In this document: piece by piece, positions 25,875 through 33,510 of the stretch
Position numbering within the stretch: position 1 is the stretch's first letter
How the letters are laid out: each line of letters begins with the position of its first letter
Assembly (NCBI GenBank): GCA_913061285.1
Contig: CAJXVR010000024.1
Location: 1-39,692, forward strand
From: an uncultured Verrucomicrobiota bacterium
Lineage (GTDB): Bacteria; Verrucomicrobiota; Verrucomicrobiia; Limisphaerales; AAA164-E04
Direction of reading: 5' to 3'
Length of the DNA: 39,692 nucleotides
The notes under the pieces: model-generated
The model's input: the letters and a program-made list of their open reading frames with translations, nothing else
Databases searched by the model: none
What the model was told of the DNA's origin: nothing
Translations under genes and position numbers: made by a program

Positions 25875-28232
25875 ATGTCGATTGAATTATCTGGGACCAT
25901 GCGTGTGTTAATAGGGTTGGTTTCATGCAGCCTTGGTATTGTGGCTTCGTGGGCGCAGTCGGGGGGCTATTCGGAAGCCTTGGATCAGGCGGGAAGCAAT
26001 CGGGCTGAAATTGTTCGGTTCATCGAAAACGCCCAGGCGACTCACGGTGAGTTTGGAAAGCGTGCTTCGGAGTTTCTTGTGACTTACATGCCTCAGAAGG
26101 ACCTCGAGTCGCTATCATCGGAATTCTTGGACGAGAACCTCGCGTTCGCCCTCAAAGCTCGTGAAGAGTTCGCTTGGAGTGCGCAGGTTCCGGAGGCGCT
26201 CTTTCTCAACGATGTCCTTCCTTACGCTTCGTTAGACGAATCCCGGGAACGCTGGCGGCCAGGCCTCTATGAGCGGGCCAAACGAATCGTTCAAGACGAA
26301 CGCACCATTACAGGAGCGGTTCAGGCACTCAATCGGGAGCTGTTTAACGAGATCAATGTTCACTATAACACGGGACGGAAACGTCCGAATCAAAGCCCTG
26401 ATGAATCAATTGAGCAGGGCCGGGCTACGTGTACGGGGCTTTCAATCATCTTGGTCGATGCCTGTCGCGCGGTGGGGATTCCAGCGCGGATCACGGGAAC
26501 GCCCTTGTGGACGAATAATCGCGGGAATCATACCTGGACAGAAGTCTGGGACAAGGAGTGGTTCTTCACCGGGTCCGATGAGTACGATGCCAAAGGATTG
26601 AATCGTGGTTGGTTTGTCGGTGCGGCATCGAAGGCTGACAAGACGGATCCAAAGTACTCGATATACTCAAGCTCCTGGAAACCGGCGGATGCTCATTTCC
26701 CAATGGTTTGGAGTCGAGACGACACCTCCGTCAGCGCCTACAACGTGACGGAGCGATATGCCACCGGTCCACAGAATGAGGAGACTGAAAACGAACTCCT
26801 AGTTCGGGTGCGCCAAGATACGGGTGGGAAACGAATTGAGGTCAAAGCAGAGCTGTTGGACGAGTTGAACCAAATTGTTTCTGGTGTGGTGACGAAGGCC
26901 GGTCGAGCAGACATGAACGACATTGCGGCCCTTTCCTGTAAGCCCGATGCGACGATGTGGCTTCGTTTAAGTAAGGGGGATGAGACCAAACAAGTTCCTA
27001 TTAGCCGAAATGGCACTGGGGCTGTCACGCTCGACTTAGCCTGGAACGCCCTTCCCGATGCTCAAACGGCTGCGAGTTCGCAGCTGGCAGGTGTCGCTAC
27101 CTGGTTGGCCGTTCCTGCCTCGGTTCGTCCGAAACAGATCCCGGCGAGCGTGATTGAGGGGGCGCTTTCTGAGACCGACGCCAGCCAAGCGGTCGAACGC
27201 CTTTGGAATGACTTGGTAGCTCGAGAATCGAATCGCCGAAAGGACGAACTTGCCGCGAAAGCCTTAAAGGTCGGTGATCATGAGTTGCGGTTTGAAGAAC
27301 GAGTGTTTGGTTCCGAACCTGAAGGGGGCCACTCGCTTTGGATTTCGATGCACGGCGGCGGTGGAGCCCCTCCTGAAGTGAATGATCGTCAGTGGAAGAA
27401 TCAAATAGGTCTCTATGAACTAGAAGAGGGGATTTACGTTGCCCCAAGAGCTCCAACGGACACATGGAATTTGTGGCACCAAGCGCACATTGATTCACTC
27501 TTCCAGCGATTGATTGAAAACTATGTGATTTGCCGCGGGGTGAACCCGGATCGGGTTTATCTGATGGGTTATTCGGCGGGAGGGGATGGTGTGTTTCAAC
27601 TTGCACCAAGAATGGCTGATCGTTGGGCTGCCGCAGCCATGATGGCGGGACATCCCAATGAAACGAAGCCCGCAGGGGTGAGGAATATTGGGTTTGCCCT
27701 GTTTATGGGCGGCGATGATGCTGCCTACGACCGAAATGAGAAGGCCGCTCAGTGGGAGACGCTACTTGGTGAGCTTCGTGATTCGGATCCGCTAGGGTAT
27801 CGGCATTTTGTTCGGATCTATCCCGACACTGGACATTGGATGAATCGCCGTGATCGGGAAGCCCTTCCTTGGATGAGCGCCTTTACGCGCGATCCTTGGC
27901 CCAAGCGGATCGAGTGGCTGCAGGATGACGTCACCCATGAACGCTTTTATTGGCTAGAGCTTGCCGAAGAACACGTTGAAGCGCGGCAGAAGATATCTGC
28001 TTGGATTGTAGGGCAGACGATTCATGTGGCGGCTGCTGAGTCCCTGAACGCACTCACGTTGCGACTCTCAGATCAACTCCTGAATCTCGACGAGCCGCTC
28101 GTGGTCCGGGTCAATGAATCGGTCCGATTCGATGGTAGAGTCAAACGATCAGTGGAAGAGATTCGTCGCTCCCTCGAAGATAGGGCTGACCCCTCTGCTG
28201 CATCTACGGCAAGTGTGAATCTTCACTGGTAA
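25875..28232 (+). CDS. Secreted two-enzyme fusion: transglutaminase-like and alpha/beta-hydrolase domains
   Basis: This 785-residue protein has a signal peptide (MRVLIGLVSCSLGIVASWAQ; ATG at 25899 is a possible alternative start). Residues about 140-265 form a transglutaminase-like domain with catalytic Cys186 in GRATCTGLS, His in NHTWTEVW (about 218) and Asp in GSDEYD (about 233). Residues about 460-670 form an alpha/beta-hydrolase of the PHB-depolymerase/esterase type: oxyanion HGGGGAPP (about 492), nucleophile in GYSAGGDG (Ser about 565) and His in DTGHWMN (about 652). A C-terminal 110-residue region remains unassigned. Both active sites look intact. The first domain may act as a peptidase or amidase rather than a cross-linker, as most bacterial homologues do. 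Similar combinations occur in PVC bacteria; the substrate is unknown. Confidence 0.85.
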   Translation: MSIELSGTMRVLIGLVSCSLGIVASWAQSGGYSEALDQAGSNRAEIVRFIENAQATHGEFGKRASEFLVTYMPQKDLESLSSEFLDENLAFALKAREEFAWSAQVPEALFLNDVLPYASLDESRERWRPGLYERAKRIVQDERTITGAVQALNRELFNEINVHYNTGRKRPNQSPDESIEQGRATCTGLSIILVDACRAVGIPARITGTPLWTNNRGNHTWTEVWDKEWFFTGSDEYDAKGLNRGWFVGAASKADKTDPKYSIYSSSWKPADAHFPMVWSRDDTSVSAYNVTERYATGPQNEETENELLVRVRQDTGGKRIEVKAELLDELNQIVSGVVTKAGRADMNDIAALSCKPDATMWLRLSKGDETKQVPISRNGTGAVTLDLAWNALPDAQTAASSQLAGVATWLAVPASVRPKQIPASVIEGALSETDASQAVERLWNDLVARESNRRKDELAAKALKVGDHELRFEERVFGSEPEGGHSLWISMHGGGGAPPEVNDRQWKNQIGLYELEEGIYVAPRAPTDTWNLWHQAHIDSLFQRLIENYVICRGVNPDRVYLMGYSAGGDGVFQLAPRMADRWAAAAMMAGHPNETKPAGVRNIGFALFMGGDDAAYDRNEKAAQWETLLGELRDSDPLGYRHFVRIYPDTGHWMNRRDREALPWMSAFTRDPWPKRIEWLQDDVTHERFYWLELAEEHVEARQKISAWIVGQTIHVAAAESLNALTLRLSDQLLNLDEPLVVRVNESVRFDGRVKRSVEEIRRSLEDRADPSAASTASVNLHW

Positions 28233-28293
28233 GCGCGGGCAGAGGCCCTCAAATATAGCGCCGTCGTTAGAGGGCCCTTGGGATGTCGATTCC

Positions 28294-28506
28294 CTATTTG
28301 GGATAGTGAAAGACATCTTCGACGTCGAGATCGAAGGCCCGGGCAATACGGAACGCGAGGGCGAGGGATGGGACATATTTTCCGGCTTCAAGTGCGATGA
28401 TTGTTTGCCGAGTCACGTCAACCCGATCGGCGAGGTCTTGTTGAGTCATCTCGTTGTGCTCGAAGCGCAATTTCCTAATAAGATTCTTGATCTCATCCTT
28501 CGGCAT
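28294..28506 (-). CDS. XRE-family helix-turn-helix regulator
   Basis: This 70-residue protein is almost entirely an [43 protein letters not shown], the compact YozG/Cro-like type. It is translated from an ATG inside the end of the preceding membrane-protein gene (14-base overlap), so the two are translationally coupled. In this widespread pair the small repressor controls its own operon; the ATGTAA repeats at 28958-28979 are the likely operator. What signal it senses is unknown. Confidence 0.92.
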   Translation of the reverse strand: MPKDEIKNLIRKLRFEHNEMTQQDLADRVDVTRQTIIALEAGKYVPSLALAFRIARAFDLDVEDVFHYPK

Positions 28507-28918
28507 GACTCCCTCCGATTCGGTAGAGAACGATGATGGCGACCGAGCGAGTCAGGAACAACATAATGCCACCGACGGTCACAATCATGGGAAAGACGCT
28601 AATGCCGACTTCTTCTTTGCCGGCCTGGAACTGAATGAACCAGACTCCCATGCATGAAATAACAAAGATCAGGTAGGAACACATACCTGCGGTGACATTG
28701 GCTCTCCGTTGAATGGAAAGATCCCTTTCATCAAACTCGACCCGTTTCAGATTCCTATGCTGCCGAAATAGAAGCGGGTTGAAGCCTGTGAGCCCGAGCA
28801 AACTAAACGCGGCGAAGGCGACCGGCATGCCATAGAGTGAGTTGAGAATGCCGAAGGCGATCAGAGCGCTAGAGCAAACGGCAATCGTGAACCAAGCAAC
28901 TTTCTGTTCTGAATTCAT
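28493..28918 (-). CDS. DUF2178-like small integral membrane protein
   Basis: This 141-residue protein has four predicted membrane segments (about 8-25, 29-47, 77-97, 105-130) and a central [16 protein letters not shown] motif typical of the DUF2178 family. That family is often paired with a small XRE regulator, as here. Function is unknown; a stress or antimicrobial-peptide response is sometimes suggested from context only. A good AGGAG ribosome-binding site lies eight bases before the ATG. Confidence 0.8.
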   Translation of the reverse strand: MNSEQKVAWFTIAVCSSALIAFGILNSLYGMPVAFAAFSLLGLTGFNPLLFRQHRNLKRVEFDERDLSIQRRANVTAGMCSYLIFVISCMGVWFIQFQAGKEEVGISVFPMIVTVGGIMLFLTRSVAIIVLYRIGGSHAEG

Positions 28919-28926
28919 GTGTCTTT

Positions 28927-28931
28927 CTCCT
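28927..28931 (-). promoter_or_regulatory. Ribosome-binding site of the DUF2178-like gene
   Basis: AGGAG on the minus strand sits eight bases before the ATG at 28918, fixing that start. Confidence 0.7.
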
Positions 28932-28957
28932 GATTGAATATTCGATTCTTATAGGTA

Positions 28958-28979
28958 ATGTAAACATTACATGATGTAA
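28958..28979. promoter_or_regulatory. Candidate operator: inverted and direct ATGTAA repeats
   Basis: ATGTAA (28958-28963) and TTACAT (28967-28972) form a perfect inverted repeat with a 3-base spacer. A third ATGTAA follows at 28974-28979. They lie 40-60 bases upstream of the membrane-protein start in an AT-rich promoter region. Their position and dyad shape suit binding by the small XRE repressor encoded in the same operon. Confidence 0.6.
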
Positions 28980-29055
28980 AGTATTTATTATGCTTTGAGG
29001 TGAGTTTGACCCTGGCCTCCTTACGGAATTCCCAAGGCCTCGGATGATGGTTCGG

Positions 29056-29736
29056 TCAGCTAATTGAGAGAGACTGCCCGTTGTCTGCGGGACTCAATCC
29101 GAGGATGAAAGGGACGGCTATTTGCGCCCATGCAGATGGTTTTGGAAAGGTGCTCGCATCATTGCCGAAACAACTATCAAGCATTTCTGTGTGGATGATA
29201 CCAGGATTGAGGGGGACGGCTGCGAGTCCTGCGGGCAGTTCTTGGGCAAGGGCTTGAGTGAGGCCTTCAATTGCCCATTTGGTGGCGCAGTAGGGCGCAA
29301 CGTCTGCACTCGCGGATCGTCCCCAACCCGAACTGAAGTTGACAACAATCCCATGCCCGACCTCGATCATTGCGGGAAGAAAATGACGGATGACATTGCC
29401 CACTCCCTTAATGTTTACGTCGATGACATCGGAGAATTCTTGAGTAGGGACTTCCCAGAGGGGGGCGCTCCGGTTGATCATGGCGGCGTTGTTGATAAGA
29501 ATGTCTGGCGAGACGCCGGTGGAAAGTATGGATTCGGCCCAGTCCTGAACGTCTTGATTGTTGGTAACATCGAGCGTTTCGAATTCGTTGGGTGCGGCGA
29601 AACGTTCGCGAAGGGCATTGATGGCCTCTTCGGATCGGCCGCAACCGTAGACGCAGTATCCACGTTCAATGAAGCCTTCGACCATTGCAAGGCCGAGTCC
29701 CTTGGTGACTCCGGTGATGACGATTCGCTTGCTCAT
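29056..29736 (-). CDS. Short-chain dehydrogenase/reductase
   Basis: This 226-residue classical SDR has the nucleotide-binding TGVTKGLG at 8-15, LINNAAM near 81-86, catalytic Ser in NFSSGWG (135 or 136) and YCATK with Tyr149 and Lys153. The small-residue loop and GRS after strand 2 (33-35) suggest NADP preference, an inference only. It oxidises or reduces an unknown alcohol/carbonyl pair in the cytosol. It lies nine bases downstream of the ChbG-like deacetylase gene, so both are probably one transcript. The C-terminus is compact (ends LSPADNGQSLSIS), a little short for the family, but no motif is missing. Confidence 0.93.
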   Translation of the reverse strand: MSKRIVITGVTKGLGLAMVEGFIERGYCVYGCGRSEEAINALRERFAAPNEFETLDVTNNQDVQDWAESILSTGVSPDILINNAAMINRSAPLWEVPTQEFSDVIDVNIKGVGNVIRHFLPAMIEVGHGIVVNFSSGWGRSASADVAPYCATKWAIEGLTQALAQELPAGLAAVPLNPGIIHTEMLDSCFGNDASTFPKPSAWAQIAVPFILGLSPADNGQSLSIS

Positions 29737-29745
29737 TCGGTGCTG

Positions 29746-30741
29746 CTACTGTTTGTTGCGTAGGGTTTCTAGATCGGCCTTGCCGAGCGCTTGGCGGCGT
29801 TGCATAAGCTCTTTCCAAGTCGTAACCTGGATCTTCTCATCGATCAGAGTTTGTTTGACTTGTGAGCTTAACAGGGCGTTGAGATCTCCTTGGCGTGATT
29901 CGCTCGATCCGGTGATTAGGGGGAAGACATCGCTCGGATCTGAGGCATGAAATAGAATCTCGGTGATTCCCGGGGTCAGGTGTTTCAATAGCTCGATCAG
30001 CTTGGCTTCCTTCTCGTCGGCATTCCAATTATAGGTGGCGGTGTGGAGATCATCGATGACCGGGAGGCCGGCGTTCCAGATCTTGGGGATCCAAGTCTTG
30101 AGTCGAGTGGCTGCTGCTGGGTTTTCTTTGAGTGTGTGGGTAAGGTGCCCACCAGCGACCAGGATCGGGATCTGGGCCTCGATTCCTAGGGCGACGTACT
30201 TTTCAAAATAGTCGGGCCGGGCAAAGAGCGTTCCCATATGAGAGTCCAAGTGGGTGATGGGGATGTTGAGATTTCGGGCGCGGGCGAGCTGTGCGCGGAT
30301 TTCACGATCAATTTCTTCAGGCGTGGCCTGCGTAATCACTTGGGCGACGGAAGACCAGAGGCAGCCTTCGGGGTCGATCAAACCGGGAACGGTTGGCCCG
30401 GCGAGGGGTGGCCAGCGATAGGATTTCCACTCCGAAGTGAGTGTCAGGTGGAGTCCACTATCAGCGTTTCGATGATCTTGGAGATAGGCGGCGATTTCCG
30501 GAACCCAAGGGCAGGGCATCATGATGGCAAAGGAACTTGCCACACCTTTCTCGGTAGCCTGAATCGCGCCCAAGTTAGAAGAATGAGACATGCCGACATC
30601 ATCGACATGAAGGATGACAATCACTTCATCCTTGGCCCATCCAAGAAGTTCTCCGAACGACGGTGCCGCGTTTGCTGTGCTTTGCAGGGGCAGCATGAGA
30701 GCACTTGCTAATATTAGATTACGTGATATGAATGATAACAT
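29746..30741 (-). CDS. ChbG/YdjC-HpnK family carbohydrate deacetylase, exported
   Basis: This 331-residue protein has an N-terminal signal (ISRNLILASALMLPLQSTANAAP). The family metal-site motifs are seen: HVDDVGMS with Asp47/Asp48, SGLHLTLTSEW, and THLDSHMGTLF. ChbG removes the acetyl group from chitobiose-type sugars in the cytosol, and HpnK is a relative linked to hopanoids. The signal peptide here points to action outside the cytosol on an unknown acetylated sugar. It forms a probable two-gene operon with the SDR. It is divergent from clpB across a 128-base promoter region. Confidence 0.87.
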   Translation of the reverse strand: MLSFISRNLILASALMLPLQSTANAAPSFGELLGWAKDEVIVILHVDDVGMSHSSNLGAIQATEKGVASSFAIMMPCPWVPEIAAYLQDHRNADSGLHLTLTSEWKSYRWPPLAGPTVPGLIDPEGCLWSSVAQVITQATPEEIDREIRAQLARARNLNIPITHLDSHMGTLFARPDYFEKYVALGIEAQIPILVAGGHLTHTLKENPAAATRLKTWIPKIWNAGLPVIDDLHTATYNWNADEKEAKLIELLKHLTPGITEILFHASDPSDVFPLITGSSESRQGDLNALLSSQVKQTLIDEKIQVTTWKELMQRRQALGKADLETLRNKQ

Positions 30742-30785
30742 TGATTAGTTTTTATAATTCAAAACTTGTGAAAACACCTTACGTT

Positions 30786-30814
30786 TTGTTCGAGGGCCAA
30801 AACAGGCTTAATTT
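30786..30814 (+). promoter_or_regulatory. Candidate sigma70-type promoter for clpB
   Basis: TTGTTC (30786-30791) and TAATTT (30809-30814) are separated by 17 bases. Just after the predicted transcription start is an inverted repeat GCTCG-N9-CGAGC (30823-30841), a possible operator. I see no heat-shock sigma32-like element, and the repeat does not match CIRCE well. Confidence 0.4.
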
Positions 30815-30869
30815 CGAACAACGCTCGTTGTAGCAGCGAGCTCAATGGATGCTACACTTCTAGTAGAAT

Positions 30870-33485
30870 ATGCAACTTGATCGATACACAGTTAAGGCCC
30901 AAGAGGCAATTCAAGGGATGGAGTCAGTGGCTCGGGAGTACTCGAACCAGGAAATTCAAACGTCACATCTGCTGTGGAACCTGTTGAATCAGGCCGATGG
31001 TGTCGCCCCTGCTTTGATGCGAAAACTGGGGGCAGATGTTCCTGGTACGTTGTCGGCTGTAGAAAACGCATTGGGCAGGCTCCCCAAGGTATCTGATATA
31101 GATAAGTTATTCTTGGGGAGTGATTTGAGGGATGTGTTTCAGGCCGCTGAAGCGGAAGCAAAACAACTCAAAGACGATTATGTGAGCACCGAGCATCTCT
31201 TGTTGGCGATCGCTAAGAAGACGGGTTCAGAGATGGGCGGGCTGTTGAAGCAGCGCGGCGTGACTCATGGCGACCTGCTGAAAGCCTTGGCTGAGGTGCG
31301 GGGAGGGCAACGAGTGACGGATCAGAACCCAGAAGACAAGTTTCAGGCGCTCGAGAAATATGGCCAAGACCTTACTGCCTTGGCTCGGAATGGAAAGATC
31401 GATCCGGTGATCGGGCGCGACGATGAGATTCGCCGAGTGATGCAAGTGCTCTCCCGTCGTACTAAGAACAATCCGGTGTTGATTGGGGAACCGGGTGTGG
31501 GGAAGACGGCCATTGTGGAAGGTCTGGCGCGGAGAATCATTGCGGGCGATGTGCCGGATTCTCTCCGCAACAAGCGACTCGTTGCGATGGATCTCGGAGC
31601 AATGATTGCTGGAGCCAAATACCGAGGCGAGTTTGAGGACCGTCTTAAGGCCTTTCTCAAGGAAGTGACGGCGCAGGAAGGTCAAGTGATTCTGTTTATC
31701 GACGAGCTGCACACCCTTGTAGGGGCAGGGAAGACAGAAGGTGCCGCCGATGCCGCAAACATGCTCAAGCCACAACTGGCTCGCGGGGAGCTTCGCTGTA
31801 TCGGGGCCACGACCTTGGACGAATATCGAAAGTACATTGAAAAAGATGCTGCTTTGGAGCGGCGCTTTCAGCCGGTTTCGGTCGATGAACCGAGTGTTGA
31901 AGCAACGATCGCCATTCTTCGTGGCTTGAAAGAGCGCTATGAAGTTCATCATGGCATCCGCATTCAGGATGCGGCTTTGGTTTCCGCTGCCACGCTTTCT
32001 CATCGCTATATTACCGAGCGTTTTCTTCCCGACAAGGCTGTGGACTTGATGGACGAGGCTTCGTCCCGTCTTAGAATGGAGCTGGATTCCGTGCCGACGG
32101 AAATCGATCAGATGGAGAGACAGATTCTTCAGTTTGAGATTGAACAGACCGCCTTGCGGAAGGAAAAAGATGCGGCATCCAAGGAGCGCCTTGCCCGGAT
32201 TGAAAAGGAGCTTGCGGACCTCAAGGAAACTGCGTCTGAACTGCGAGCTCGATGGCAGAACGAGAAGGCGGTCATCAATGCTGCTTCAGCCATTGGAAGC
32301 GAGATTGAAGCAGCACGTCAAGCAATGGAGGAAGCCCAGCGACGGGGAGATCTCAATCAGGCGGCTCAGATCCAATATGGCACTATCCCGGAACTCGAGG
32401 AGAAATTGGAGAAGTCGGAGAAAGCTTTGAACCAGCAGCCGAGTGGCGGGCGATTGCTTTCGGAAGAAGTCACCGAGGAAGATGTTGCGGAGGTGGTTGC
32501 CTCTTGGACTGGAATTCCGGTGAGTAAAATGATGGAGGGTGAACGGGAAAAATTGGTTCAGATGGAGCAACGGCTTAGCAATCGTGTGATTGGGCAAAAG
32601 GAGGCTGTCCGTGCGGTTTCCAATGCTGTTCGCAGGGCGAGGAGTGGTTTGCAGGATCCGGATCGGCCGATTGGTTCGTTCATTTTTCTTGGCCCTACCG
32701 GGGTTGGGAAGACGGAGTTAGCTAGGGCATTGGCTGAATTTCTCTTTGACGATGAGCGATCCATGGTAAGGATCGATATGAGCGAATACATGGAGAAACA
32801 CTCCGTGGCTCGGTTGGTTGGAGCGCCTCCTGGATATGTGGGCTATGAAGAGGGAGGGCAGCTGAGCGAGGCCGTTCGCCGAAGTCCCTACTCAGTGGTT
32901 CTTTTTGATGAGATCGAGAAAGCCCACGGAGATGTCTTTAATCTATTGTTGCAGGTGCTTGATGACGGTCGTCTGACTGATGGTCAGGGCCGGACAGTTG
33001 ATTTTAGGAATGCCGTGATCATCATGACAAGCAATGTGGCGTCTCCGATCATTCAGGAACATTGCCAGGAGGGAAGCGGTGATGCTGAGACTCATGCTCG
33101 CCTGACGGAACTGGTCGATCTCGAGCTTAGGAAGCTGTTTCGTCCTGAATTTTTGAATCGCGTCGATGACCGTATCATCTTTGAGCCTCTTAGTCGCGCT
33201 GATCTTGATTCGATTGTTGAGATCCAACTGGGACAGCTCGAGAAACGACTCGAGGGACAACAGATTCGCTTAGTAGTTTCAGCTGAAACTCGCCAGTTGC
33301 TAGCGGCAGAAGGATATGATCCTCAATTTGGGGCGCGTCCGTTAAAGCGGACGATTCAGTCTCTGCTCTTGGATCCTCTCGCCATTCGAATTCTCGAAGG
33401 GGAATTCCCTGCGGGCTCTTCGATTGAAGCGGTCGTGGAAAATGGAGCGATTCTCTTTAAGAGTCTTCTCCGAGACCGGGCATGA
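30870..33485 (+). CDS. clpB: ClpB disaggregase chaperone
   Basis: This 871-residue AAA+ protein has the full ClpB layout: double Clp_N repeat (about 1-150), first ATPase with GEPGVGKT near 206, long coiled-coil middle domain (about 405-530, Lys/Glu-rich), second ATPase with [19 protein letters not shown] near 607, and the C-terminal cap. The coiled-coil M domain separates it from ClpA and ClpC. It works in the cytosol with DnaK to pull apart aggregated proteins after heat stress. Length matches the family. The ATG at 30870 has no clear Shine-Dalgarno site. The gene is monocistronic, divergent from the deacetylase gene, and ends 25 bases from the convergent TPR gene. Confidence 0.97.
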   Translation: MQLDRYTVKAQEAIQGMESVAREYSNQEIQTSHLLWNLLNQADGVAPALMRKLGADVPGTLSAVENALGRLPKVSDIDKLFLGSDLRDVFQAAEAEAKQLKDDYVSTEHLLLAIAKKTGSEMGGLLKQRGVTHGDLLKALAEVRGGQRVTDQNPEDKFQALEKYGQDLTALARNGKIDPVIGRDDEIRRVMQVLSRRTKNNPVLIGEPGVGKTAIVEGLARRIIAGDVPDSLRNKRLVAMDLGAMIAGAKYRGEFEDRLKAFLKEVTAQEGQVILFIDELHTLVGAGKTEGAADAANMLKPQLARGELRCIGATTLDEYRKYIEKDAALERRFQPVSVDEPSVEATIAILRGLKERYEVHHGIRIQDAALVSAATLSHRYITERFLPDKAVDLMDEASSRLRMELDSVPTEIDQMERQILQFEIEQTALRKEKDAASKERLARIEKELADLKETASELRARWQNEKAVINAASAIGSEIEAARQAMEEAQRRGDLNQAAQIQYGTIPELEEKLEKSEKALNQQPSGGRLLSEEVTEEDVAEVVASWTGIPVSKMMEGEREKLVQMEQRLSNRVIGQKEAVRAVSNAVRRARSGLQDPDRPIGSFIFLGPTGVGKTELARALAEFLFDDERSMVRIDMSEYMEKHSVARLVGAPPGYVGYEEGGQLSEAVRRSPYSVVLFDEIEKAHGDVFNLLLQVLDDGRLTDGQGRTVDFRNAVIIMTSNVASPIIQEHCQEGSGDAETHARLTELVDLELRKLFRPEFLNRVDDRIIFEPLSRADLDSIVEIQLGQLEKRLEGQQIRLVVSAETRQLLAAEGYDPQFGARPLKRTIQSLLLDPLAIRILEGEFPAGSSIEAVVENGAILFKSLLRDRA

Positions 33486-33510
33486 TCGGTCATTTCCTGG
33501 GGGGAGTTGC

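Noticed and set aside
28244-28276. Hairpin GGCCCTC/GAGGGCC between the transglutaminase fusion and the XRE gene as a terminator
   Set aside because: The loop is 19 bases and there is no T-tract on either strand; kept only as a weak possibility.
29122-29763. 213-codon plus frame opposite the SDR
   Set aside because: Fully antisense to an SDR with all catalytic motifs; no recognisable family.
30819-30845. CIRCE operator for HrcA upstream of clpB
   Set aside because: Only about five of nine bases per arm match TTAGCACTC-N9-GAGTGCTAA even with an adjusted spacer.
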